Shown: positions 55,630-64,000 of the stretch, piece after piece
Position numbering within the stretch: the stretch's first letter is position 1
How the letters are laid out: each line of letters opens with the position of its first letter
DNA from: Prostheceraeus crozeri
Lineage: Eukaryota; Platyhelminthes; Polycladida; Euryleptidae
NCBI GenBank assembly: GCA_907163375.1
Contig: CAJQUW010000515.1
Span: 1 to 64,000 of the forward strand
Direction: 5' to 3'
Length of the DNA: 64,000 bases
The notes under the pieces: model-generated
The model's input: only the letters and a program-made list of their open reading frames with translations
Database searches by the model: none
Told to the model about the DNA's origin: nothing
Position numbers and translations under genes: made by a program

Positions 55630-56397
55630 TAAAACGACATTTTCATATTCTGGTGATCTATACATTACCAATTTCCATAACATCACGAAGACTTGGATTT
55701 TGGATTCTCAACAATACATCAAAGTTGATCGCAATGGAAACGTTCATTTCAAAAATTCTCATGGAAATACATCGAGAGGAATTACATTAACATGGCGACA
55801 ATTTTTTAATCTTAATGACATCATGAGGGATTTGGAATATTTTGAAGCGCTAAAATTCATCTCTTTGGGTAATCAAGTTTGGCTTCAACATTACAGAAAT
55901 GAAATTCAAATCTGTCATTCTGATTCCTCAATCTATTTTTCATTTCGCAAATTGGGAAAAATATAAAAGATGGATACATCGCTCCATTATGTCATTTATT
56001 CGTCGAGAGTTCATCGCTTTGCTATGCAAATCTTCATCAGACACCACCTTCAACACAATGTCACCCTCCATCATGAAGAGTTGGAAATTAGATTCCCTAC
56101 AACATGTTGAGATTGGTTATGATCAAAACGTTTATTTCAAAGACTATACTGGAAATATGAGAAGAGAATTTGCTTCATCATATCGACATTTTCAGTGCCT
56201 AAATCATATCATGAAGGACTTGAAATACTTCTATATGAAAAGACATTCACGCATAGGAAATCGCATCTGGTTGCGACTAAAAAAACAACGAATACAAATC
56301 TATCATTCCCAACTTTCTATCTGCTTCACATTTCATCAAGGTAGTTGGGAAAAAATTTAAAGGAAGATACATCGCTCTATTTACTCATTTCTTCATC
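55630..56397 (+). pseudogene. Two tandem PC4-like proteins, frameshifted
   Basis: Copy 1: WILDSQQYIKVDRNGNVHFK, GITLTWRQFFNLNDIMRDL, then QVWLQHYRNEIQICH and, after a frameshift near 55950, NWEKYKRWIHRSIMSFI. Copy 2: SWKLDSLQHVEIGYDQNVYF, FQCLNHIMKDL, IWLRLKKQRIQIYHSQ, SWEK then a frameshift in an A-run at about 56355. Each has two strand-rich halves and a helix with a conserved W, like the PC4 (transcription coactivator p15) single-strand-binding domain; this assignment is inference. Copy 2's end leads in the TBP frame directly into the TBP start. Confidence 0.5.
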
Positions 56398-56943
56398 ATG
56401 AGACGTCATCGTTACACCATCGTCAACATTCTCCGCTGCATCAGAATCTATACCAAAATCGATCTCGCAACATTACATCAACAAATTCCAAACAGTAGGT
56501 ATTATCCGGGTCGATCGCAAATGTTAGTGGTGAAGATGAGCAATTTACGGAACCTTCAACTCTTTCCAAACGGGACGGTACAAATTCTCGGCGCCCTTTC
56601 TCATTCATCGGCGCGGTTAATGCGCTTAGAACTACAGAAGCTACTACGTCGGATATGGAAGAGGGAGAAGTGTGTGATGTCGAATCTGACTGTGAGCAAT
56701 ATGGTGATCTTTACTCAATTGAGTGAAAATGTATCGTCTTCGAAGATTCATAGCAGCAGCTACAATTTGTGTTATGAGCCAGAACTTTTTCCTGCAGCTC
56801 TCATTAATTGTTGGAATCCTGTGCATATTGCAATCTTTCACAACAGTAAAGTAATCATTACTGGACTGAAATCAGAAGTGCAAGCAGATACAATCCTAGA
56901 CCGTTTAATCGAATATGTACATACCCAGCGGATTGTGAAATAA
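56398..56943 (+). CDS. TATA-binding-protein-like protein
   Basis: 181 codons, intact although the polymerase and PC4-like genes before it are broken. Repeat 1: TIVNILRCIRIYTKIDLATL, then LQLFPNGTVQILGA. Repeat 2: LTVSNMVIFTQL, then YEPELFPAALI and IAIFHNSKVIITG. YEPELFP is identical to eukaryotic TBP. Three of four DNA-intercalating Phe are kept; the first is Ser (PGRSQM). The rest of the TBP N-terminus is absent: the protein is the core only. Role: probably recognises the TATA boxes of P4 genes (inference). Confidence 0.92.
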   Translation: MRRHRYTIVNILRCIRIYTKIDLATLHQQIPNSRYYPGRSQMLVVKMSNLRNLQLFPNGTVQILGALSHSSARLMRLELQKLLRRIWKREKCVMSNLTVSNMVIFTQLSENVSSSKIHSSSYNLCYEPELFPAALINCWNPVHIAIFHNSKVIITGLKSEVQADTILDRLIEYVHTQRIVK

Positions 56944-56973
56944 AAACAATTTTTATTCCAATATGATGATGTT

Positions 56974-57346
56974 TTATTTCAAATCATTATAGAATTTACA
57001 AATCATTTTTTCAATAGAAGATGGGTTACATGAAAAGTTTTGAATAACAGATTTAAATCGATGTACATGCAAACGTTTTAAAATGAAGTACAATACGAAA
57101 GCACCACAAGTTGATGAAAGTGGATGTTGTAGTATGCGCTCATTTCGTTGATATTGACGAGTATGTTTCTCAACCACTGCTGTGTTGGTATATTTGGAGG
57201 TTGAGAAAGAGAGTGAAATAGTTCACCGCGTCTGTCTTTTCCAATAAAGATAGCTTTCCAATGTTCACTTTCTAAATTCTTTGACTGAGTGTTCAATAAT
57301 TACGCTGTACTTTAGCTTTAATATCGTCAGCATTCAACCAACTCAT
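56974..57346 (-). pseudogene. Adenain-like maturation protease, broken
   Basis: The ATG at 57346 overlaps the capsid stop (TAATG). SEHWKAIFIGKDRRGELFHS holds the catalytic His; the Asp expected after F is His here. STCGAFVLYF (near 57090) holds the catalytic Cys. Breaks: an early stop/frameshift near 57295 and a frameshift near 57115. Enzyme would cleave capsid precursors. The location directly behind the major capsid gene fits. Confidence 0.75.
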
Positions 57347-58638
57347 TAACGATTATAGTGAAGAATCACGTCACGATACTTAGTTATTTCAATATTTGAA
57401 TCAAAAACTGCATAAATCAATACATTGATCGTCTCCGTTAGCGCTGTCTTGAACTCCAGATCCAAGCGAATATTATGAGGAACGTTAGCTTTACGATAAG
57501 GTGCACTAATATCACTGTCGGCGGTCAAATCAAATGCATAAATAGTATGGCCATTCTTAAACTCTTTCATTGTAAGCCCGTTGGTGTCGTCTGTGTTGTA
57601 AAAGCCAAAGACATTCATATAGTCAACATAGCTGCGCAAAAATTGATAAGAAGAGAAGGCTGGTCTATAGGGCGGTCCAGGATGACTGACACCATTTACA
57701 CGTAAAGCAATTTCACTCAAACTGTTGTGTTTGAAGTTGAAAGGATTCTTCTTGATATTGCCATTGAATGCATCATTTTCAACCATTTCAACCATTGCTA
57801 CCACTAGGAGTTTTGGTGCTTCTGATGGAAATAAACCATCTTTCATAAAACTCGTTTGATCTTTAGGAATAGTAAATGTGAGAAGCTTTGTATGTTGAAT
57901 GGGATAAATAGGATTGCTACGGTTAAGACCCTCAGCATGTCCTCTAATTACACTTGGATTAGCCACCACTCGACGAATGCATAGCGTAAGATCTTCCACA
58001 TGGATTTTAAAATTGACATATTTAGCATATGCATTCAACAAAAATTCAGGCTTGTTCAATGTAAGTTTGACTCGCATGCTGGTATTACAGAGTAAAAGCT
58101 TTGACTGTCTGAAGAAGTCAAGATTTAGTGGACCATATAGCTGACATACATGTACTTTACTATCTTTAATCAAAGCAGATCGCTTTACAAAACCAGTGTT
58201 TGTCTCACTATCAAATTGTGTTGCTTCATCTCTATACCATCCCATTGCTTCCATATGACTCTTTTGTGCTGACGGATGAAACTGTGATAGGGCATTGAAA
58301 TATGCTTTATAGGGATAATCGCTTTGTCCACCTTCTACCTGTTGCTCTCCAATAGTTAGAGAAACATCACGAAATAGTGTTGCCAGCGGTAAATTGTTCA
58401 GACCAACTTTATGTGCAGCATCGATGTCAGCACCATGTGCTTGCTGAATTCTGAACCGCACATCAACCATCGCATAACTTAAATCAATGTAGTCATCACC
58501 AGCGCCAGGAATGACAAATTCAATTGGGCCAGTATTCTCAGCAGTTCGAGGATGATAATCTACAATACTTGAACTAAGAATATCTGTCTGTATCGCTTGT
58601 TGATCAAACAAACAAAAATTTGAAGTTTTACACTCCAT
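57346..58638 (-). CDS. Major capsid protein (double jelly-roll, Polinton type)
   Basis: 430 codons, intact. Motifs typical of Polinton capsid proteins: NNLPLATLFRDVSLTIGEQQ, SDYPYKAYFNAL, KSHMEAMGWYRD, DAFNGNIKKNPFNFKH and IRLDLEFKTALTETINVLIY. This family is often annotated as F54H12.2-like in invertebrate genomes. It forms the hexagonal lattice of the virion. Intactness contrasts with the broken polymerase, ATPase and protease of the same element. Confidence 0.85.
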   Translation of the reverse strand: MECKTSNFCLFDQQAIQTDILSSSIVDYHPRTAENTGPIEFVIPGAGDDYIDLSYAMVDVRFRIQQAHGADIDAAHKVGLNNLPLATLFRDVSLTIGEQQVEGGQSDYPYKAYFNALSQFHPSAQKSHMEAMGWYRDEATQFDSETNTGFVKRSALIKDSKVHVCQLYGPLNLDFFRQSKLLLCNTSMRVKLTLNKPEFLLNAYAKYVNFKIHVEDLTLCIRRVVANPSVIRGHAEGLNRSNPIYPIQHTKLLTFTIPKDQTSFMKDGLFPSEAPKLLVVAMVEMVENDAFNGNIKKNPFNFKHNSLSEIALRVNGVSHPGPPYRPAFSSYQFLRSYVDYMNVFGFYNTDDTNGLTMKEFKNGHTIYAFDLTADSDISAPYRKANVPHNIRLDLEFKTALTETINVLIYAVFDSNIEITKYRDVILHYNR

Positions 58639-58640
58639 GA

Positions 58641-59104
58641 TTAGAAGTTATGACAGCGTCGTCGTTTAGCACGCGATGAAGGATTAGAGCGCGCACGGCG
58701 TTTGCGTGAATGCCTTTTCTTAGATTTGCGTGACGTTCGCCTCTTACCAGCTCCGCGCTGTTTTCTTTTTCTTCCAACATTCATTCGCTTAGGTGCTTTC
58801 TTTTGTCGATTACGAGTTAAGGATTCCTGTAATGTTCTTAAACCGAATTCCTTCCCACGATTTAGTAAAGTGCTCTTTACATTTTTTCAACTGGCAATAT
58901 CATTGACAACATCACCAGCAAAGCCAGCAGCATTACTTAAAACAGATCGTTTTAAAGTTTTTCCGACAGTAGATAAGAGAGGAGTTACAACAGATTTCAG
59001 CGCGCCAAATATACTACCTCCAGGTTGACGGCGACACCACTGTAAATTGTACCCGCGCCACTTACATAGGAGGGCCGTGAATAAAACGATGCAGTCAGAT
59101 TCAT
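58641..59104 (-). pseudogene. Minor capsid-type basic protein, broken
   Basis: Starts MNLTASFYSRPSYVSGAG (59104), frameshift near 59020, then QPGGSIFGALKSVVTPLLST, an in-frame TGA near 58890, and an Arg/Lys-rich end (RKSKKRHSRKRRAR). The G-rich start, amphipathic middle and basic tail are typical of the second capsid-cluster protein of Polintons (compared by others with adenovirus pVI/core proteins). Lies between integrase and major capsid. Confidence 0.6.
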
Positions 59105-59144
59105 TACTTAAATCTTGAACTCACAAGTTATAGTTTTGCATAAA

Positions 59145-60405
59145 TCACTTGCGATCACTTTGATGAAAAATGTCTGCACGACGCATCCAAGAGCTCATAC
59201 TTGAAGGATAACCGAGCCATTTAACAAGACACCATTCTTCACCTTGACGTTTTTTGCAACGGATGATTTTCTCTACTAAATATGTTTCACTTTCAGTGAC
59301 TACCTCAATCTCATCACGGTAAAAGCTACCATCTATTTCTTCATTATCGTAATCTTTTAACTTGTAAGTTGTGGGAGAGTCTTCTTTATTGATGTTTGAA
59401 ACTGTAAAAATTTCTTCTGTCCAATTCGGGAGACAACCTTTGGCCAAAACACTCTTCACTTTTGATATGCAAACTTTATCGCCTATTTTTACATCACTTT
59501 TTGCATTATTACGCTTACGCTGGAATGTTTTACGCACTTCATCTACATTGTCAGCATTCACATCTACTGGTCTGAGTCCAATAGAGCGATGCACAGAGTG
59601 ATTGTAGGCATGTACCGTATCTTGTAGAATCTTTGTCCAATTTTGTGTCAAGTTGGCAGTAAAATGTTGCCACAAGCGATTTTTCAATGTGCGGTTAAAA
59701 CGTTCAACTAATGCAGCCTTATGGGCACTCTTTACATTAAACAACTCAATGTCATATGTCTCAAACAATCTTCCCACATGCTGATTTTCGAACTCCTTTC
59801 CTTGATCACTCTGAATTCTCTTTGGAATGCGACCCTCTTGGAAAATTGACTGAAATGCCTTTGCTACTCGTTTACCTTCTTTAGTTTTTAATGGTTGAGC
59901 CCACGCATATCGCGAGAAAATATCAATTACTGTCAAAATAAAATTATTTCCCGAGTTATGTTTTGAAATAGAGGCAGCGTCACACAAATCTGCCTGCCAC
60001 TGTTCATCATTGTCCTGAGTAATATAATGACGGGTACGGTACTTCTTTTTCGCTTGTTTGTGGAGTGTATAGGTAGCCTGACCCTTTAACCATTGTTTAA
60101 CTTCCGATGGTGGAAGACCACTCGCTTTTGACAATTTCTTTATAGATGCAAATCCTGCTGGATGTTTTACATCATAGCATATTGATTTTAAAAGTTCATG
60201 TGATGACGACTGACTCTTCCTCCTTCTTCTCATCTTTTTGCTTTCTTGCCTTTTTACACTTACAACAGCCACAAGATTTAGCAGATTTACGTTCATGTTC
60301 ACATTGCTTAGGAGTCTCACTGTTACAGCTGGCACAGCAAGTACATGTTACATCAACATGCACCTACGGCGGTTCATTACATGGCATGCAACACATCTGC
60401 TTCAT
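59145..60405 (-). CDS. int: Retroviral-type integrase with chromodomain
   Basis: The rve core is intact from 60335 or within it: DLCD (first Asp, about 59995), QSDQGKEF (second Asp, about 59805) and ALVERFNRTL (Glu, about 59705). After an SH3-like region comes a chromodomain: YLVEKIIRCKKRQGEEWCLV and KWLGYP. Upstream (60225-60405), a Cys-rich stretch (CTCCASC...CGCCKC) is separated by a TAG and a frameshift near 60220; it may be the broken zinc-binding N-terminus. The enzyme inserts Polinton ends and makes 6-bp duplications. Confidence 0.92.
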
Positions 60406-60406
60406 A

Positions 60407-61122
60407 TTAATAGTCTGAGAACATATATTTCTTTGGTGGAGATCTTCTACGTCTATCTCTTTCTCTTGTTTGCCTAGAGGGTTTACATCTACGTCGTTCT
60501 CTTCCTCTTGTTTTCTTAGTAAGTGTGGAAGGAGATTTAGAAGGTGAACTCTTAAACCAACTTCTTGGCATTGTAACATTCCTAATTTTAGGAACAGAAT
60601 TAACATTTGAAGTAGTACCAACTTCTGAAGTAGAATCAAGTTCTTTCAATGTTTCATTATTCAATGCAAATTTTGGAACATTATGCTTTTTCAATAGTTG
60701 AAGAAAATATGGCCAACCATGGTGGGACCTTGTCGACGTTTTCTACAAGATGCATACTGAGTCAAGTCTTCATAACGCGAAGCGCCAAAAATTTTATCAT
60801 CATCTGCAATGATTTCACCTCTATCATTCACATTGAGATATGGTTCAATGTTGTTGAAAAGAGCTATTGCTTGTGCACGAGATGCTAAAGGTGTAGCAGT
60901 CGTAACAGAGTCACGCATCTTATTCTTTAAACTTTTCAATTCTTCAACAGTTTCTGATTGTAATAAAACTGCACGATATCGATCTTTAATATGTGCATTT
61001 TCCTGATAATCCAGTTCTTTCTTATAAATTTGATTTGCTAGAGGATGCTTTAGTTGCTGTAAAGCAGTCAATTGCACATATTCATCCTGAGGAATAACAA
61101 TCATGCGAGAATGGGAGCTCAT
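60407..61122 (-). pseudogene. Unnamed conserved Polinton protein, one frameshift
   Basis: Starts MSSHSRMIVIPQDEYVQLTA (ATG at 61122, overlapping the ATPase stop by ATGA). Helical middle (SETVEELKSLKNKM), then GASRYEDL; a frameshift near 60720 leads into NVPKFALNNETLKEL and an Arg-rich end. Proteins of this form occur next to capsid genes in Polintons; function unknown. Confidence 0.55.
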
Positions 61123-61784
61123 AGTTTGTAGATAATCATAGGCTTTTTCAAAATATCACTTCGAAATCTGAATTCTAACGGACACTCTTGTGTAAAATCA
61201 ATAAATAAGTAACCGTGTGGTTTTTCAGCTGCTGCTTGAAAAATTTCAATTAAGGCTTTTGAACCTCTTGGCGAAACTTGTCGCGCTAAAATTTCAAATT
61301 GACTTCTATCTCGTGGATTCTTAAAGATAGCGTAATAGTGCGTATTCAGGTTTCGTGTGCGGGCTTCTTTCCCATCAGGAAACAAATTTTGCGTGATATA
61401 GATTATAAAGCACCTTTTGTGATGTGCTGCGCGAGTGAACATATCTGTAGCGTCATTAGAATTCTTGCTTTCCTTCAATAGATCATCCAATACAACGACA
61501 TCGTTGGACTTTATCTTATCAGCTCGAATAATTCCTTTATTTCGAATAAAGTTACGACGTTGCAATTCCTGAAAGAGTGACGGCTGATAAATACCATAAC
61601 ATCAAATAACTCGATTGATAGGTTCCCTAAACAATTCTTTTCTTTTGTCTAGCAAATTCAGAGTGAAAACAGTTTTACCTGCATGGGATGGACCTGATAC
61701 AGTCAGAACTTTATCACATTGAAGTCTGAAATCCATTTTAATACTTTGAGACTCAACATTTGCATAATTAACGCTTGAAGTCAA
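61119..61784 (-). pseudogene. Genome-packaging ATPase (FtsK/HerA type), one break
   Basis: Walker A VSGPSHAGKT (about 61695), Walker B NDVVVLDDLL (about 61500), then TRAAHHKRCFIIYITQ (sensor). A stop/frameshift at about 61566-61602 separates A and B. The ATG at 61784 overlaps the previous gene by 17 bases; a later ATG (61736) is possible. Packages DNA into the capsid. Confidence 0.85.
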
Positions 61785-62122
61785 AGATATTACCCAATAG
61801 GTTGCCCACTACAGGAGCCAACATCGAAAGTATTGCTGAGAGGAAACCACCCTTTTGTGACAGAGTTTTCCTCTTTCTTTGAAGGGTGATTTTAGGATTG
61901 GAGATGAATCGTAATTTTGTAGTATATCGCTTAAGTAACTTTCGTTGTTGTGGTGATAATTTCTTTGTCCTCAAACTTCTCACATGAGAAACAATTTCTC
62001 GAATAAATAAATTTATCATTAGCATGTCGTATAGCATTATATCGATGATTTCCTTTCATTCGTTGAAGAGCTCGAATGGCTGCAGAAAATTTTGAAGACT
62101 TTCGACTTTTACGTCTCGCCAT
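61768..62122 (-). pseudogene. Basic protein with hydrophobic tail (core-like), one frameshift
   Basis: MARRKSRKSSKFSAAIRAL in one frame (to about 61985), then HVRSLRTKKLSPQQRKLLKR and QKGGFLSAILSMLAPVVGNL in another. The basic body plus a C-terminal glycine/hydrophobic helix is characteristic of a small Polinton protein near the ATPase; possibly DNA condensing or membrane active (inference). Confidence 0.55.
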
Positions 62123-62172
62123 TTTTCTCTTTACCATTGTCACAACTTGAGTTTTCCATATTTGCATAGGTA

Positions 62173-62385
62173 CTAACCTTTATGGCAGAAGTGACACTCA
62201 AAATGAGCTATATCACATTGGCTACATTGACAGAGTTGAATACAGCAGCGTATGAAACAGCGCTGGCAGAAAGTATGCTTACATCTCTTAAAGATGCGTT
62301 TTTCACTTCCATCCTTTCGCTTACATACATCACACATATTTTCACTCTTACTAACAACTTCTAAAGCAAGTCTTTTTGACGACAT
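62173..62385 (-). CDS. Zinc-binding (RING-like) protein
   Basis: I choose the ATG at 62385 (MSSKRLALEVV); an upstream ATG at 62484 gives a hydrophobic extension. CDVCKRK, then CKHTFCQRC, CCIQLCQCSQC and FECHFC: eight or more Cys/His as in RING or treble-clef domains. Related by pattern, not clearly by sequence, to 63588-63785. Confidence 0.55.
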   Translation of the reverse strand: MSSKRLALEVVSKSENMCDVCKRKDGSEKRIFKRCKHTFCQRCFIRCCIQLCQCSQCDIAHFECHFCHKG

Positions 62386-62498
62386 GAACTTGCTAGCCTT
62401 TTCTAAATAATAGACGCATGTACAGAAGGAAAATACTTCGAGAGTAAGTAGACATAACTCGAAAACCAATTGTGCTACGATCAAGTACTATTGCATCT

Positions 62499-62909
62499 TT
62501 AAGTTTCTTTTATAGAAAGCTCAATGTGAATATGTGAAATTGCTTCAATCACTAGACGGCTACCATGATGGTTAAATGCATCAAGACGTTGAGCAATTTT
62601 TCCCATATGTCTTTCAAAACATTCTTCAGGATTATCTACAACTTCCATTGAATAGGAAGCAAAGTGGAAGAAGCGATCTCCTACCTCTTCTTTCCCAAAA
62701 TGACTGAAATGAATTTTCGCAACTAATCGCGCCATTACAATTTTATCAGAAAACGTATCCATTAACTTCAAAAATAGTGTGCTAGTATCACCAATAACTG
62801 ATTTGATATTGATCTCATCTCTATGAAATGTTATCACATAATCTTAAATAGTCCCTTTTAAACTTTGCCTATGAAAACGCAATGTTCCACAATCATTTGA
62901 GAAAGACAT
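62499..62909 (-). pseudogene. Stand-alone polymerase N-terminal-like domain protein, one stop
   Basis: ATG at 62909 (MSFSNDCG), in-frame TAA near 62845, then open to 62499. FHFASYSMEV, CFERHMGKIAQRLDAFNHHG and SRLVIEAISHIHIELSI match the P2 gene at 11109 over the whole length. The stop replaces an Arg codon position of the P2 copy. Confidence 0.65.
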
Positions 62910-62968
62910 TATCATCCTGCATCTATCCCTCCAATTGCATGAAAAACAGCAAGTCTTTACATAAAGCT

Positions 62969-63544
62969 TTAATTGAATGACTTCTTCAAACATGCATTAC
63001 AAATTTTGGTTTGAAACAAATAAAATAGATACAGTTGGTAAGTATCATACAGAGAGCAATGAAAACCAAACCTTACTTTGCCAGTCTTGAGGTAAGGAGG
63101 AAAAGAACATTGATTATGAATGTAACTACTACAACGAACATTTAAAATGGGAACACTCAGTTCCTTGAAACGTTTCGTAACTTCATGATAGTGTTGATTA
63201 ACTCTACTATCCCAAGGGGGAAGTAGAATATCATTAATGACTAGATTAGGAAAAAGCTTTCTCTCCTTGGAGGGATCATTACAAAAGATACGTACAACAT
63301 TGAAGGCTGCTAGCCATCTTTTAAAATCAATAAGAAGAGCACTTTCACTAGGAAGACCAAAGTCTTGTAAATATTGTTGAATAAGACCATGAATATGTTT
63401 TCTCGCCCATCCATCATCTTTGGGATCACACTTGGCATGATGATGATAAACACTAACAATCTGATATGAGCAATTGTCCATGGCAATAGCACTGAGCTCC
63501 TGTACAGGTTCACCCTCACAATCCATAAAAATGATGGTGGATGA
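62969..63544 (-). CDS. DEDDh-type (DnaQ-fold) exonuclease-like protein
   Basis: IIFMDCEG (motif I, D and E present), VVRIFCNDPSKE (candidate motif II) and HCSLYDTYQL near 63050 (H-x4-D complete). FKRWLAAF, HIHGLIQQY and the P2 gene at 13022 align throughout. The open frame begins directly after TTTTCTTTTTAG, the same phase and position as in P2, so a splice acceptor is likely; otherwise the first ATG is at 63526. Proofreading or recombination nuclease (inference). This copy keeps all visible catalytic residues. Confidence 0.7.
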   Translation of the reverse strand, partial: SSTIIFMDCEGEPVQELSAIAMDNCSYQIVSVYHHHAKCDPKDDGWARKHIHGLIQQYLQDFGLPSESALLIDFKRWLAAFNVVRIFCNDPSKERKLFPNLVINDILLPPWDSRVNQHYHEVTKRFKELSVPILNVRCSSYIHNQCSFPPYLKTGKVRFGFHCSLYDTYQLYLFYLFQTKICNACLKKSFN

Positions 63545-63587
63545 CTAAAAAGAAAATTACATAGTTTTACTCATCGGATGAAAAATC

Positions 63588-63785
63588 CTATAACATATTA
63601 CAATATGAAGAAGTGCAACGATGCTGCTTACGACAAAATACACAAATAACATGATGACAGCGAAGAAGTAAAATATATCTGATAAGACCGCGTCTACGAC
63701 ACTCAAAGCACATAAGCGAATTGTCATAAGGTAGAGATAGGAAAGGATTAGTGATTCTCCTTTGATTTGCGTTTTCCGGTAACAT
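63588..63785 (-). CDS. Small zinc-binding (RING-like) protein
   Basis: CFECRRRGLIRYILLLRCHH, then CVFCRKQHRC and C near the end. Same Cys/His pattern and the same overlap with family X as in P2 (12820). Intact. Confidence 0.6.
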   Translation of the reverse strand: MLPENANQRRITNPFLSLPYDNSLMCFECRRRGLIRYILLLRCHHVICVFCRKQHRCTSSYCNML

Positions 63786-64000
63786 TCTTCTCTAACTTGT
63801 GCTTCCCACCGCTCTCGTTGAGGATTTGATCAATAATGTTATTAACATCTGGTTGCTTTGGTATATATAGGATGGATTGAGTATGCATTGCTATAGAGGC
63901 CAATTTATTATCCTTATGATAACCATAATATAGTCCGCTTATTGTGAAACGAATATTCCAAGTGCCTTCTGCGAGCTCTTCACACCTGATGGGCGTTATT
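63748..64000 (-). CDS. Family X protein, C-terminal part (start outside window)
   Basis: Open to the window edge. ELAEGTWNIRFTISGLYYGY, then HKDNKLASIAMHTQSILYIP match the core of P2 family X (GAGFYSFHIEVPAFYVGPHK). Basic end GKRKSKENH. TAA at 63748-63750. Function unknown. Confidence 0.55.
   Translation of the reverse strand, partial: ITPIRCEELAEGTWNIRFTISGLYYGYHKDNKLASIAMHTQSILYIPKQPDVNNIIDQILNESGGKHKLEKNVTGKRKSKENH

Larger units (their letters stand above)
47320..64000. mobile_element. P4: Polinton with virion, integration and TBP modules (right end outside window)
   Basis: The left side is given by subterminal repeats like those of P2; the exact terminus is not seen because the LINE abuts it. 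Plus strand: small genes, C2H2 gene, polymerase, PC4-like, TBP-like. Minus strand: protease, major capsid, minor capsid, integrase, unnamed gene, ATPase, basic core-like protein, zinc-binding, N-domain, exonuclease, zinc-binding, family X. Convergent at about 56.96 kb. Confidence 0.85.

Noticed and set aside
58702..59028. Plus-strand ORF of 108 codons
   Set aside because: Shadow of the basic minor capsid gene on the minus strand.

Overview
This window is animal-type nuclear DNA packed with mobile elements. The evidence is a density of eukaryotic transposon families (Polinton/Maverick, LINE, Penelope-like, hAT, foldback elements), short spliceosomal-looking introns, TATA/CCAAT promoters and metazoan histone-type 3' stem-loops. 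The host is most likely an invertebrate; I cannot name the species. No ordinary host gene, tRNA, rRNA or CRISPR array was recognised.

Layout. (1) 1-5384: right part of a Polinton (P1) with a broken protein-primed-type family B DNA polymerase and a repeat-rich terminus. (2) about 5.5-9.3 kb: a decayed LINE (APE endonuclease plus reverse transcriptase), split by a 727-bp foldback element and carrying a small hairpin element. (3) 10091-21384: P2, an 11.3-kb almost perfect palindrome with Polinton-type ends (AGTAGTAACC...GGTTACTACT) and a 6-bp target duplication AAGGCT. It has no polymerase, capsid or integrase but two copies of an early-type gene set. (4) 21.4-35.9 kb: host-like AT-rich DNA with a MITE, hAT fragments, an inverted Penelope pair with an 11-bp target duplication and GIY-YIG endonuclease, and a second Penelope fragment. 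(5) about 35.95-46.29 kb: P3, a very AT-rich decayed Polinton (penton-like protein, packaging ATPase, unusual polymerase, zinc-finger gene), cut by a LINE. (6) about 47.3-64.0 kb: P4, a Polinton with subterminal repeats like those of P2. It has regulatory-type small genes, polymerase, PC4-like and TBP-like genes on the plus strand, and protease, major capsid, minor capsid, integrase, ATPase and early genes on the minus strand; its right end lies outside the window.

How the genes fit together. P4 has a recognisable virion module (major capsid, minor capsid, adenain-like protease, packaging ATPase), an integration module (retroviral-type integrase with chromodomain) and a replication module (polymerase, DEDDh-type exonuclease). 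The most unusual part is a putative transcription module shared by P2 and P4: a TATA-binding-protein-like protein preceded by domains that resemble PC4. Some element genes also have CCAAT/TATA promoters and 3' ends resembling replication-dependent histone mRNAs (stem-loop, once followed by CAAGAAAGA). I infer that this lineage may tie part of its expression to S phase. P2 looks like an integrated snap-back (defective, palindromic) genome of the same lineage.

Limits. All homology calls are by eye from motifs and comparison within the window. Identity values, structure predictions and database searches were not available. Many genes are broken by stops or frameshifts; breaks are described, not repaired.
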